Below are positions 17,066 to 26,406 of a stretch of 64,000 nucleotides of DNA, piece by piece. Position 1 is the first letter of the stretch, and each line of letters starts with the position of its first letter. The stretch is from Anaerolineae bacterium (GTDB taxonomy: Bacteria > Chloroflexota > Anaerolineae > Aggregatilineales > Phototrophicaceae). The translations under genes were made by a program, and so were the position numbers. A model generated the notes under the pieces. It saw only the letters and a list, made by a program, of their open reading frames with translations. It did no database searches and was not told where the DNA came from. The stretch lies in contig JAJECX010000010.1 of the NCBI GenBank assembly GCA_022821805.1, positions 1 to 64,000 on the forward strand, written 5' to 3'.

Positions 17066-18391
17066 TTATGGCAGGTATCCCTCGTCTTCGAGCATTTGCG
17101 TAATCAGTTCATTGGCGTGGTTGAGCGCGTCTTCCGGCGTTCTTGCACCGATTTCCGCTTCTTGCACCGCTTGGCCCAAGATATCACCCATCAGGGGCCA
17201 GCCAGCGAATGGCGGGTAATAGTCCGCCGGCGCGGCCGCCAAGCTATCCTGAAAAGCCTTGAGGAAGGAGCCGCCGCCGTAATCATAGTCGTACTTGGCG
17301 ATGAAGTCCTCGTCTTCCCATAGGCTGTCGCGCGTCACGGCGATATGCGGCTGCGCCAGCGCAATCTTCTTCATCGTGTCGAAGCTCATCGCCCACTCGA
17401 GGAAGGTGTAAGCCGCTTCCTGATGTTCAGAATCGGCCGTTACACAAATGCCATGCGCCGCAAATGACGGTTTGGGACCGGCCGCGCCGCCCGGCACCAC
17501 CGCAAAGCCAAGATTGCCTGCTACCTTCGACTCCTCGGGATCCAGGATGCGCCCAGCCAAGGGCGCGCCTTCCATGACCACCACAACCGTGCCCTGCTGC
17601 ATTGCCCGCGTGACATCAGGGTATTGATAAGCGGCGACGCCCTCGGGACCATAATTGTTCTTCAGCGTCACAAAGTTAGTCAGCGCCCGAATGGCTTCCG
17701 GCGAATTGACGGTTGGCGTCAGATCATTCGGGAAGTCGACGAAAAACTTGGCGCCTTCGCCATGGAAGAAAGAATTGAAATGCCAGATGTTGCCATGCGC
17801 GGCTGGCGGATTCCCTCTAAGCGCGATTAAGGGCGCCTCATCGGTGTGAACAAGCGGGGCGATCTCGAGCAGTTCGTCATAGGTTGTCGGCGGACTCTCG
17901 ATGCCGGCCGCTTCAAAAATGTCGATCTGATAGTACATGATGATCGTCGCCGCAAAGAAGGGCAAGCACTGCTGCACGCCATCCCAAGCCATCGCGTTCA
18001 TTGTCGAAGCAATCAAGTCGCCGTGGTCCAGCGCCTCTGGGTCCGAAACGTCTGTGCCCCAGAAGGTTTCGACCGGCGTCACCCAGCCGTTCTCGGCGTA
18101 AAGCGGAATATTGCCACTCTGAATGCCAACAACGTCGTAGTTGCCCGCGCCACTCGCCAATTCGAGCTGCGTCTTGCGCACGGATCCTTCTTCGTCCAGC
18201 AACTCGAATTCAACGCTGATTCCCGTCAGCTCTTCGAATTCCGGTTCGAGCTCTTTTAGCCCATTGGTAAAGGCGGTGGCTAGGTAAAGAAAGTTCAGGC
18301 TTGTCCCTTCGTAGGGCTTGTCATCGCTCTGGCTCATGACGGGGATCACGAGCGCCGTACAAAGAAGTAGCGCTAGTATTCTGCGAAGCAT
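17066..18391 (-). CDS. Sugar ABC transporter substrate-binding protein (family 1)
   Basis: A 441-residue family-1 solute-binding protein with a short Sec signal peptide (MLRRILALLLCTALVIPVMS). ATG at 18391 is preceded by a very strong AAGGAGG site. Typical blocks are LELASGAGNYDVVGIQSGN near residue 80 and a TSMT-like SFAAHGICVTADSEHQEAAY in the C-terminal half. It leads the operon for MalF, MalG and sulfatase and is probably the sensor for a sulfated sugar. The promoter upstream overlaps a palindrome. Confidence 0.92.
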   Translation of the reverse strand: MLRRILALLLCTALVIPVMSQSDDKPYEGTSLNFLYLATAFTNGLKELEPEFEELTGISVEFELLDEEGSVRKTQLELASGAGNYDVVGIQSGNIPLYAENGWVTPVETFWGTDVSDPEALDHGDLIASTMNAMAWDGVQQCLPFFAATIIMYYQIDIFEAAGIESPPTTYDELLEIAPLVHTDEAPLIALRGNPPAAHGNIWHFNSFFHGEGAKFFVDFPNDLTPTVNSPEAIRALTNFVTLKNNYGPEGVAAYQYPDVTRAMQQGTVVVVMEGAPLAGRILDPEESKVAGNLGFAVVPGGAAGPKPSFAAHGICVTADSEHQEAAYTFLEWAMSFDTMKKIALAQPHIAVTRDSLWEDEDFIAKYDYDYGGGSFLKAFQDSLAAAPADYYPPFAGWPLMGDILGQAVQEAEIGARTPEDALNHANELITQMLEDEGYLP

Positions 18392-18486
18392 TTTTTCCTC
18401 CTTAATTCAAAAACGAATCTGACAGGTCAGTCAACCCATCATGCCTCCTTTCTATCAGCTTCATGTTCGACATCCGGCAACGATTG

Positions 18487-18504
18487 CGCATTATCGCGAA
18501 TGCG
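18487..18504. promoter_or_regulatory. Candidate operator over the -10 box
   Basis: CGCATT-ATCGCG-AATGCG is an inverted repeat with 6-base arms that covers the -10 box of the minus-strand promoter at 18490-18518. Its place fits a repressor of the LacI or similar type; no such regulator is encoded nearby. Confidence 0.4.
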
Positions 18505-18518
18505 AACTGAGTGGGCAA
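18490..18518 (-). promoter_or_regulatory. Sigma-70-like promoter of sulfatase/sugar ABC operon
   Basis: Minus strand: -35 TTGCCC (18513-18518), 17-base spacer, -10 GATAAT (18490-18495). The binding-protein start is about 100 bases downstream. The rest of the 400-base divergent gap up to the PhyH gene at 18791 has no further gene that I can support. Confidence 0.5.
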
Positions 18519-18790
18519 CAATTGGCGTAATCGGCCGACGACACAATTAAGGAACTATAGCGAAAAGCCGTATGATGTGTCAAAGTCGTCTGGAAAGTTC
18601 CAGCAGCGCTTGCGTCCTCTCGCGCGGCAATCAGCGCCAACTCATGCGCATATCAATGCAGCGCCTTCGCCAATATGAGCCGGCATGTGGTAAAGTTCTA
18701 GTAGGCAAGCGTCGCCGATCGTGGAGCGAATTCACTGATCGCAGACTTAGAATAAATGTGTTGCAATACCTTGGCATGGAAAGAGAGAGA

Positions 18791-19840
18791 ATGATGTCTG
18801 ACGAAATCAAAGAATTGCGTGTTTCCAACGATGCCCAGAACGATACCGAAGAGTTGCAGCGGCGAATCGCCGATGACGGTTACCTGTTTTTCAAGCGACT
18901 GATCGATCCTGACCGCATGTGGGAACTGCGCCGCGAAATGATGGGCGCGCTGCAGCGCGTTGGCTGGCTGGTGGCGGAAACAGACCCCATGGACGGGATC
19001 GCCGACATCAACATGCGCTTCACCGAAGGCGATAATGAATACAGCGCTGGTTATGCCGAAGTTTACCGGTTGGAGAACTTTCATCGCTCTGCCCACTGGC
19101 CCGAATACCTCGAGATCGTGGAGAAGATGACAGGCGCGCCAGTCATGCCGCATCCGCAGAAGGTCGCGCGCGTCTGGTTCCCCAAATACACTGAACACAC
19201 CACGCCCAAGCATCAGGACTTCGTACACTTCCAAGGCAGTTTCAACAACATCACCTGCTGGGCGCCGATTGGCGATTGCCCGATTGAACTCGGCGGTCTG
19301 GCGGTGATTCCGGAATCGCACAAGGTCAATCGCGTGCTGGATCATCATTTCTCGCTTGGCGCTGGCGCCCTGATCGTTGACGAAACCGAGCACGAAGAAA
19401 TTAATCCCGTTTGGCATTCCACTGATTATGAAGCCGGCGATGCGCTTTTCTTCCCAATGCTAACGATACACCAGGCGCTTCCTAACTACACCGAAGACAG
19501 GCTGCGCCTGTCGCTGGACAATCGCTACATGATCGTGGGCGACAATGTCGCCGATCACATGCTTACGCCGCATGATCCCAGCCAACTCACCTGGGAAGAC
19601 ATATACCCGGACTGGCGGCATGACGATCTCAAATACTACTGGAAAGCCTACGACAATCCAGTTGTCGCGCGCGATACGAGCTACCGTGAAAAAGGCGAGT
19701 TGGAAGCGATAGAACTGGCGAGAGCTGGAAACGAGCAAGCCATTTACGCTCTGCAGCGCAGCGCCAAGAACGCGCCTGATACCGCGGCGCCCGAAGTGCT
19801 CAAGGTGCTGGATGAATTGGGCGTCGCAGTCGAGCGCTAA
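18791..19840 (+). CDS. Phytanoyl-CoA dioxygenase (PhyH) family oxygenase
   Basis: A 349-residue Fe(II)/2-oxoglutarate oxygenase. The iron ligands are HQD (H141, D143) and H227 in TIHQALPNYTEDRLRLS, with a following arginine for 2-oxoglutarate. ATG at 18791, preceded by AGAGAGAGA, is used as start; longer in-frame extensions upstream are low in coding character. It is longer than the PhyH protein at 350-1186 and clearly a different subfamily. It is a single gene, divergent from the sulfatase operon, and may process a related compound. Substrate unknown. Confidence 0.88.
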   Translation: MMSDEIKELRVSNDAQNDTEELQRRIADDGYLFFKRLIDPDRMWELRREMMGALQRVGWLVAETDPMDGIADINMRFTEGDNEYSAGYAEVYRLENFHRSAHWPEYLEIVEKMTGAPVMPHPQKVARVWFPKYTEHTTPKHQDFVHFQGSFNNITCWAPIGDCPIELGGLAVIPESHKVNRVLDHHFSLGAGALIVDETEHEEINPVWHSTDYEAGDALFFPMLTIHQALPNYTEDRLRLSLDNRYMIVGDNVADHMLTPHDPSQLTWEDIYPDWRHDDLKYYWKAYDNPVVARDTSYREKGELEAIELARAGNEQAIYALQRSAKNAPDTAAPEVLKVLDELGVAVER

Positions 19841-19923
19841 TCGCAGCAAGGGCTGGATGCGATAAACGACCTACCCTATCGCAAGCTGCCGGCAGTTGAT
19901 CTGCCGATCTGCAGCCTCAAGCC

Positions 19924-22137
19924 TTAGTGGGTAATATACCAGGGACTTGTCCACGCTTTCGCTCCGTCGCGCTGGAGCGCGCGAATCCAGTACGCGTGTT
20001 CGCCGGAAGGACTGCTGGCCGGTCGGAAGCTGGCTTTGTAGCGTCGCGCTTGCAGACCGATAGGGCGGCGCTCAATCGTTAATTCCAGGTCAACTCCGCC
20101 GGCCGCTATCCGCACCGGCCCGTCTCCGATTTCGGACCAACTGATCTCGGTAGCGACGAGGGGCGTGTCAACAGCCAGAAGGGTATCAGCCTGCGCCTCC
20201 AAAGTTACGACAATGCCATCGGTGTCGCCGGTGGTGATGGAGCGCCAACTCACGCTTTTGGCATCCCAATCCTGCACGCCCTCGTCTGGTGAATCGAAGG
20301 CATAACCCTCGACAGCGAGAATTCTGCCGCCCTCAACGGCGAGCGAACCATCCCAGCGAGCCATTCTCGCCCGGCCTCGCACCCGCGCTCCCTTCCAACT
20401 CAACCTGAGTTGATCCGCGCTCCGCTCCTGGATTGGGGGCCAGCGATGCAGCAACTCGTTCCCGCGCCAAAGTTCAATCTGCTCCAGCTCCTCCGTCCCC
20501 ACAATCTCCAGGTCGAAAGCAGGGGGGTGACCCAGGCTGAATTGGCTGCCTATAGGACGGTCCTCGCAGCTTGCCCGCACGATGATGCGTTGACCGCTTG
20601 TGGCGTAGCAGCGACGCGCCATCAGCGCCTCCCCGATGCCGTTCCGCGTGAGGTCCTGCGCCAGAATACAAGTAAGTCCACCGTAAACGCCAAAGGCGCT
20701 CGCGCCCGGATAACTGCTGCCGGGTCTGCCCTTGTGACCATCGCTCCCGGCTGCCACCCCGACCCGGTATCCACGCGCGATGGACTCGCGCAGCATCCAC
20801 TCGAACTCGCCCCAAGAGGAGTACAGTTCGACCAATGGCTCCAGCGCCGCGCTGTGATACGCCAGATCGCTAGGGCGGCCGCCCACGTGGGGAATGATAA
20901 AGAGGTCCTTTCGTCCCGCCAACTCCTCGTGCAGCTTAGAAACGGGATAGCGGTCCGTGGCGAGGTCGGAAAGGTCGCTGATCTGGGCGTGGCTGGAACG
21001 CATGAGTTCGCCCCGATCCCCTAGAAAATAGACGTTCCGGTCACCGCCACCAGCGGTCGTGCCGGACCATTCATAGCCTACGAAAGCCACAAATTGCCCG
21101 GGCTCGTTCGCGTCATTGGCGGCTGCCTTGATCTCTTCCCAGACCGGCGCCGTTATCTGGAAATCATTCGCCTGATGTCCAGAAACGTCCAGCGCGCTAT
21201 AATCGCGAGCGAAAGCAAAGTAGTCGCGCACGCTGTTCGTGCCAACCGTCTCGCCGCTCTGGCCGTGCAGATCAGCCCAGTAGGGACGATAGGGTCCCGG
21301 CGCCTCTAGCGCCTTCAGCGGATTGCTCTCCCCGGCGAGTGAGCCATCCAGCGCCCGGACGCGTATCGTGAAGATGCCGGGTCGATTGACGGCGCAGTTG
21401 CCAAAACGGCGGACTCCGCGATCGCCAGGCTGGAATATGTAGCGCTGCGGTATATTGGCGATCGAGCCGCTAGCGTCCTCCAACGCGATGGCGCCGGAGT
21501 AGCTCGTGGCGGGGTTTCCCCAGCCATCCTCCGCTTTTACCAAGAGATCGAAGGGTCGCCCTATCTGAGCCTCGCTGGGCACGATCGCCACCAGTCGCTC
21601 CGCCTCGCCGGCAACGATCTCGGCGGTGGGCGAGCTCGGCAGCGTTACGTATTGACCGCTTCCCTGCGCGTCGATCAGGGTTCTGAAGCAGAAGGCTTTC
21701 TCCACGAAGGTCTGCGCGCGCGTCCCAGCCGAACCGCCGCTCCTATCGCCATAGGTAATCGATATCGTTTCGCCCGGAAGCAAGGCGCCATCGCTGATGT
21801 CAATCGCGAGGCAAGCCCGCCAGGGACGGATGTACCCTTTCGGATCGTAGCGGGGGGCGACCCGGCAAGAGCGGCTATCCGTCCTCGCGCTCACATAGTT
21901 CGGGGCTGAGGGATCGGATGTCTGCGGCTTTCCCCAATCCGAGGCGAAGCGCCAGGCAACCAGCAGCGTTCCATTCTCGTCGATCCCGTAGCTGCCCGCC
22001 GTGTAGTGGAGTTGCCAACTGCCCCAACTCCCGGCGGTAATAGAGCCTGCGGGCGAGAGCGTTGCGCGCCCATAGAGGGCTTCAATCTGCTCTTCCCCCA
22101 TTGCTTCCAGAGGGTTGAGTTCAATGCGGCTTGTCAT
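19924..22137 (-). CDS. DUF3604 family protein (PHP-like domain)
   Basis: A 737-residue protein of the DUF3604 family. An N-terminal beta-rich part (residues 1-280) is followed by the PHP-like segment starting at YWADLHGQSGETVGTNS, with YSALDVSGHQANDF, FVAFVGYEWSG, FIIPHVGGRPSDLAYHS and AGSDGHKGRPGSSYPG, which supply histidine and aspartate residues typical of a polynuclear metal site. It overlaps the MlrC gene by 17 bases and is the last gene of the operon. No signal peptide is seen. The reaction is unknown; hydrolysis of a phosphoester or amide is possible by analogy with PHP enzymes. Confidence 0.88.
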   Translation of the reverse strand: MTSRIELNPLEAMGEEQIEALYGRATLSPAGSITAGSWGSWQLHYTAGSYGIDENGTLLVAWRFASDWGKPQTSDPSAPNYVSARTDSRSCRVAPRYDPKGYIRPWRACLAIDISDGALLPGETISITYGDRSGGSAGTRAQTFVEKAFCFRTLIDAQGSGQYVTLPSSPTAEIVAGEAERLVAIVPSEAQIGRPFDLLVKAEDGWGNPATSYSGAIALEDASGSIANIPQRYIFQPGDRGVRRFGNCAVNRPGIFTIRVRALDGSLAGESNPLKALEAPGPYRPYWADLHGQSGETVGTNSVRDYFAFARDYSALDVSGHQANDFQITAPVWEEIKAAANDANEPGQFVAFVGYEWSGTTAGGGDRNVYFLGDRGELMRSSHAQISDLSDLATDRYPVSKLHEELAGRKDLFIIPHVGGRPSDLAYHSAALEPLVELYSSWGEFEWMLRESIARGYRVGVAAGSDGHKGRPGSSYPGASAFGVYGGLTCILAQDLTRNGIGEALMARRCYATSGQRIIVRASCEDRPIGSQFSLGHPPAFDLEIVGTEELEQIELWRGNELLHRWPPIQERSADQLRLSWKGARVRGRARMARWDGSLAVEGGRILAVEGYAFDSPDEGVQDWDAKSVSWRSITTGDTDGIVVTLEAQADTLLAVDTPLVATEISWSEIGDGPVRIAAGGVDLELTIERRPIGLQARRYKASFRPASSPSGEHAYWIRALQRDGAKAWTSPWYITH

Positions 22138-23629
22138 ACTTGCCTTCTTCTGTATTGGCGCTCGCGGGCAGCCCCCATAAAGCGGGCGCTCGGCGATAGC
22201 GGAAGCGGGCCGGATTCACAGCGGTGAGGCCCGGACTGTCGATCTCGATAATCGCGCCGGCAATCGTTTCGTAGGCGGCGCGATAGGCGATGGCAGCCTT
22301 CACGACCAGCGCGCGCTGCCGTGCCGGCTGCAGCCCCACGCTTAGTAGTTGCTGCAGGCTAAATGGTGTCTGCCGTCGGCTGGTCAGCAGCAGGTAGCTC
22401 GCTCTCTCAGCCGGAGGATCGCCTAATTCCAGGAGGGCGGTAAGACCCTGATCGTGGTAGCGCTGCCCATCATGGCGCACTTCGTTTTCCTCATAGCGCC
22501 CGTCGTGAAGGCATTTGACGCGCCCGCTGACCGCGACCGGTTGCCCGTGCAGGCTGTCGCGTTTGCCGCCAACGGCAAGGCGCAGGGCGGCGCCAACCCC
22601 GGCGCGAGCGCAGGCGGCGACAGCCTCCGGGTCGGCGAGGACGACGACCCAGCCGGTCACGCCTTGCCGCAGCAACTCGTGCAGGATGAAGGTGCTGTCG
22701 CCACTCGAGCCGCCTCCGATATTATCCCCCATGTCGACGAGAATGACGGGCGCGCGGTCGCTCGCGCTTGCCTCTCGTACCGCGCGCGCCACATCCGGCA
22801 GCTTGAATTGCAGCCGCTCCCGGATGGACCACAAGCGGTCGGCGAGCTGCCTGGCCCCCTGCTGAGCAAGCGCGGGCGCCCCGTCCGTCACCACCACCGC
22901 CGCCGGTCCCAATTCGGGTACATCGGCGTACTGGTAACCGCCGGCTACGCTCGCCGCCACGATGGCCGGCTGCTTCTCCAGCGCGCGCGCCGCCGCCATG
23001 ACACGATCCATCGGCGGCACGTTCGTGTTCTGGTGCACGATATTCAGCAGCATGGGTGGTTTCACAAGCGCCTGGACCGGCTTAATCTCGCCCTTGATCG
23101 TCCGGGCGATCACGCTGGCGGCTTGCAGCCCGCGCTCGCGGTGGTCGAGGTGAGGGTAGCTTTTGTAAATGATGAGCGCCGTGCTCAACTCCACCACTTG
23201 TTGGGAGACATTCGCGTGGAAATCATGGGTGACCACGAGCGGGAAGTCAGCGCCGACTTGCTCCCGCAAGCGTCGTATCACCTCGCCGTCCGCGTCCGAG
23301 TGGAGCTCGCTTGCCATCGCTCCGTGGAGGGCGAGCAGCAGCCCGTCCAGCTGGGGCGCGCGAGCGAGACGATCCAGCAGTTCCCGCGTCAATCCCTCTA
23401 GCGCCTCGCGGGTCACTGTTCCGCCCGGGGTTGCCTGCGCCATCAAGGTCGGGAATAACTCGTAGCCGAAGCGCTCGGCGCCAGCGATAAAGCCACCCGC
23501 CTCATGAGGCGTGTCGCGCCACCAACTCACCAACTCGTCGCCTCGCTGCACGCGAAAAGCCTCAAGCGGGGTCGGCCTGTGGTTGAAGGTATTCGACTCG
23601 TGCATGATGCCGCCAACAGCGATGCGCAT
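22121..23629 (-). CDS. M81 family metallopeptidase (microcystinase C, MlrC-like)
   Basis: A 502-residue protein of the DUF1485/MlrC family. Signature segments are RIAVGGIMHESNTFN at the start, LLLALHGAMASE near residue 100, VVTHDFHANVSQQVVE near residue 135, KSYPHLDHRERG and VILVDMGDNIGGGSSGDS near residue 295. MlrC cleaves the linear products of microcystin; most relatives have unknown substrates, so a role in breaking down small peptides or peptide-like compounds is inferred. ATG at 23629 is 4 bases after the deacylase stop. Confidence 0.9.
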   Translation of the reverse strand: MRIAVGGIMHESNTFNHRPTPLEAFRVQRGDELVSWWRDTPHEAGGFIAGAERFGYELFPTLMAQATPGGTVTREALEGLTRELLDRLARAPQLDGLLLALHGAMASELHSDADGEVIRRLREQVGADFPLVVTHDFHANVSQQVVELSTALIIYKSYPHLDHRERGLQAASVIARTIKGEIKPVQALVKPPMLLNIVHQNTNVPPMDRVMAAARALEKQPAIVAASVAGGYQYADVPELGPAAVVVTDGAPALAQQGARQLADRLWSIRERLQFKLPDVARAVREASASDRAPVILVDMGDNIGGGSSGDSTFILHELLRQGVTGWVVVLADPEAVAACARAGVGAALRLAVGGKRDSLHGQPVAVSGRVKCLHDGRYEENEVRHDGQRYHDQGLTALLELGDPPAERASYLLLTSRRQTPFSLQQLLSVGLQPARQRALVVKAAIAYRAAYETIAGAIIEIDSPGLTAVNPARFRYRRAPALWGLPASANTEEGKYDKPH

Positions 23630-23633
23630 CCTT

Positions 23634-25205
23634 TTACCCTCGCAGCGCCTTTCCGGCTCTTGCCCCAGTGTGGCGCCCGTTGTCGAGTGTCAGGCGACCA
23701 TTGACGATGACGTGGTCAATGCCGGCCGCGTGCTGGCGGCCGTCTTCAAAGGTCGAACAATCGCTGACACGCTCAGGATCGAGCACGACGATGTCAGCCG
23801 AGAAACCGCGCTTCAGCAAGCCGCGCGCCTGGAGTCGCAACTGTTGAGCCGGCAGCGATGTGATCTTACGAATCGCCTCCTCCCAGCTGAGCGCTTGCTG
23901 CTCGCGCGCGTAGAGCCGCAGGTAGCGAGCGAAGGCGCCGAAGGTTCGCGGGTGGGGGCTGCTCCCGATAAGCAGTCCGTCGGTGCAGACCATCGTCGCG
24001 GGATGGGTCATCACTGCCTTTATATCCTCGGCGGTTTCAACATCATCCCCGGCGAAATTTATGAGGGATACCTCGAACTCCTCCTGGAGCAGCAGATCAC
24101 AGATGAAATCGACCGGGTCCTTGCCGGAATCGCGGATGGCGCGGTCGAAGGTCTGACCTTCCAGCCGCTTGTTCGCCTCGCTTCCGACGGCGGAGATCGC
24201 GCAAGCGCGCCAGTCGAAATCGGCCTCGCTGAAATAGGCTTCGATCTGCCGCCGCGTTGTCGGCTGGGACAGCCGGGAAGCCATCGCCTCCGGTCCGCCT
24301 TCCGCGCTCCAATCCGGCAGCAGGCGGAAGAGCGGTCCGCTGCCAGCCTGGTAGGGGTAGCAGTTCATCGTTACATCTACGCCCTCGCGCCGCGCCTGAT
24401 CAATCAGCGCCAGTATTTCCTCCGCCTTGCCCCGATGCCGCTGCGAACCAATCTTCAGGTGCGAGATCATCACCGGGATCTGCGCTTCCCGGCCTATTCG
24501 AATGGCCTCCCTTAGCGCCTCGAAAATCTGATCGAAATAGTTTCTCATGTGAGTGACATAGAAGCCCTTGTGTCTCGCCACCGTGCGGCACAACTGGATC
24601 AGCTCAGCGGCGCCGGCGTAGGAATTGGGGGGATAGGAAAGACCGGTTGAAAAACCGACAGCGCCGTCCTCCATCCCCTGCGCAATCAAGGCTTGCATCG
24701 CCCCAATCTCGCGCTCGCTGGGAGATCGCCGCTGCCAACCCATGGCTGCCAGACGCAGGACGCATTGCGGAATGAGGTAGGCGACGTTCACGGCTACGCC
24801 GCCGTCGAAGCGAGAGAGGTAGTCGCGCACCGAAAGCCAGTTCCATTCGATATCCGGATTGCCATAAAGGCCCGAAAGATAGCGACGCAGTTCCTGGAGG
24901 AGTGGGGGCGAGACCGGCGCGTAGGAGAGGCCGTCGTTGCCGAGCAATTCGGTGGTGATGCCCTGGCGGATCTTTCCCTCATGCTCTGGTTCAGCGAGCA
25001 GCATGATGTCCGAGAGGGCATGCATATCCACGAAGCCGGGACAGACAATCTTTCCCCGGGCATCAATAACGCGCGCCCCGCTTGCCGCAGACAAATCGTC
25101 GATGGTTTCGATCCGGTCGCCGCGAATGCCAACATCCCCGTAATACCAAGGATTGCCACTGCCATCAATGATGCGTCCGTTGCGAATTGCGATGTCAAAT
25201 ATCAG
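23634..25205 (-). CDS. N-acyl-D-amino-acid deacylase-like amidohydrolase, CTG start, altered HxH
   Basis: A 523-residue amidohydrolase of the D-aminoacylase family. The conserved N-terminus (DIAIRNGRIIDGSGNPWYY) is encoded only if translation begins at CTG 25205, which has AGGAAGG upstream; an in-frame stop lies six codons earlier and the first common start codon, TTG at 25094, would remove this part. Later hallmarks are GFSTGLSYPPNSYAG, VTHMRNYFDQI, VMISHLKIGSQRHRGK and CTDGLLIGSSPHPRTFGAF. The first metal motif reads VDMHALSD, so the second histidine of HxH (residue 64) is leucine, and the usual cysteine of GNCG is aspartate. It sits between the SelA-like and MlrC genes. Activity is uncertain. 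Confidence 0.85.
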   Translation of the reverse strand: MIFDIAIRNGRIIDGSGNPWYYGDVGIRGDRIETIDDLSAASGARVIDARGKIVCPGFVDMHALSDIMLLAEPEHEGKIRQGITTELLGNDGLSYAPVSPPLLQELRRYLSGLYGNPDIEWNWLSVRDYLSRFDGGVAVNVAYLIPQCVLRLAAMGWQRRSPSEREIGAMQALIAQGMEDGAVGFSTGLSYPPNSYAGAAELIQLCRTVARHKGFYVTHMRNYFDQIFEALREAIRIGREAQIPVMISHLKIGSQRHRGKAEEILALIDQARREGVDVTMNCYPYQAGSGPLFRLLPDWSAEGGPEAMASRLSQPTTRRQIEAYFSEADFDWRACAISAVGSEANKRLEGQTFDRAIRDSGKDPVDFICDLLLQEEFEVSLINFAGDDVETAEDIKAVMTHPATMVCTDGLLIGSSPHPRTFGAFARYLRLYAREQQALSWEEAIRKITSLPAQQLRLQARGLLKRGFSADIVVLDPERVSDCSTFEDGRQHAAGIDHVIVNGRLTLDNGRHTGARAGKALRG

Positions 25206-25252
25206 GTGTTTCCTTCCTGCTTACCCGGCTCTAGGGACTGCGTCGCGCTGCC

Positions 25253-26398
25253 TCAACCGGCGAAGATCATCCGCAGGCGTTCGGCGATGATCGCCTCCTG
25301 TCCCTCGAGAAGGGTCGTCGGGTCAATGAGGAGCCCCTTGCCGGCGTATTCCTCCAGCACACGGATAATGGGCGACTGCTTGGCCAGGGCGTCCAATACC
25401 GACTGCTTGGAGGGACCCGCTGTTTCTTCGTCCCAGGTCAGCCAGGCGCGCGGCACCGGGCGGCCGGTATAGTCCGGAAAGACTCGGCTCACACGCAGAC
25501 GCTCGATATCCGCCAATCCGTCGACAATCAGCGCTACCTTTTGCTCCCATTTCGCGATGCGGGCCTGATGATCGAGCCGCACATACCGTTTCAGCGCCGC
25601 TATCAAGCCAACGATCTCTTCTTTTCCCACCTTCATTGGTCTCCCGATGCCGTGGTTCGGGGCGCCGTTCAGCGCGCAGGCTTCAATCAGATCCTGACGA
25701 CCACAGATAAACCCGGAGGGCTGCGGTCCCTGCAGGTCTTTCCCACCGCTGAAGATAACCAGATCGGCCCCCATCTCGATAAACTTTCGCAGGTTCTCGA
25801 CCGGCGGGAGTTCGTTGGCCGCGTCTACAATGACGGGCACCCCCTTCTCTCGGGCTATGCGCAGGACTTCGGGCAAGGGGAGCGCGGTCTGGGCCACGAG
25901 AAACTGAGCCACCACGTAGATGATGGCCGCAGTTTTCTCGTTGAGCGCGCTTTCCAACTGCCAGGGCAAGGTACGGTGCGCGCCATAGCCGACCTCTTTA
26001 ACCTTCGCCCCTGCCAGCCGAAACATCCGATTGTAGTTGTTGCTATGCGCCTTATGGATCACAACCTCATTCTTCAAGCCGTCGGTATCCGGCAGTTGAT
26101 AGATCGCAGCCGGATCGCTGCCGGTCATACAGGCGGCCGCGCCCAGCGCCAAGCCGGCGGCGGCGCCCGATGTCACGTAGCCGGCTTCCGCCCCGGTAAG
26201 ATCCGCAATGACCTGCCCCGCCCTTTCGTGCAAGGCTGGAATGCTTACGAAGGAGCGCGCCGCAGCTTGCATCGCCTCCAGGACCTCCTCGGGCATGAGC
26301 GATCCGCCCAGTTCTGTGAAGTTGCCGGTGGCAACTATCACATCCGGCAATCCAAGTTCCTGATAAATGCCCATCTCGCTTTGAGAGTTTCGACTCAT
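25253..26398 (-). CDS. SelA-like PLP-dependent enzyme (ammonia-lyase/DgaE group)
   Basis: A 381-residue fold-type I PLP enzyme of the SelA-like group that includes D-glucosaminate-6-phosphate ammonia-lyase. Features are the N-terminal VIVATGNFTELGGSLMP, ALHERAGQVIADLTGAEAGYVTSGAAAGLALGA in the first 110 residues, and the PLP-lysine region VIFSGGKDLQGPQPSGFICG. ATG at 26398 has GAGTGAGG upstream and starts 8 bases after the DppC stop. No selB or tRNA-Sec gene is near, so selenocysteine synthesis is unlikely; elimination or racemisation of an amino acid is more probable. Confidence 0.85.
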   Translation of the reverse strand: MSRNSQSEMGIYQELGLPDVIVATGNFTELGGSLMPEEVLEAMQAAARSFVSIPALHERAGQVIADLTGAEAGYVTSGAAAGLALGAAACMTGSDPAAIYQLPDTDGLKNEVVIHKAHSNNYNRMFRLAGAKVKEVGYGAHRTLPWQLESALNEKTAAIIYVVAQFLVAQTALPLPEVLRIAREKGVPVIVDAANELPPVENLRKFIEMGADLVIFSGGKDLQGPQPSGFICGRQDLIEACALNGAPNHGIGRPMKVGKEEIVGLIAALKRYVRLDHQARIAKWEQKVALIVDGLADIERLRVSRVFPDYTGRPVPRAWLTWDEETAGPSKQSVLDALAKQSPIIRVLEEYAGKGLLIDPTTLLEGQEAIIAERLRMIFAG

Positions 26399-26406
26399 AC
26401 TGTGCC

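Noticed and set aside
22454..23401. A 315-codon plus-strand open frame.
   Set aside because: Antisense to MlrC and rich in arginine and alanine without motifs.
25094..25094. TTG as the start of the D-aminoacylase-like gene.
   Set aside because: It would remove the conserved N-terminal strand encoded from CTG 25205, and has no ribosome site.
25253..26398. Selenocysteine synthase (SelA) as the function of the PLP enzyme.
   Set aside because: No selB, selD or selenocysteine tRNA gene is near and the operon is catabolic; the family contains ammonia-lyases that resemble it as closely.
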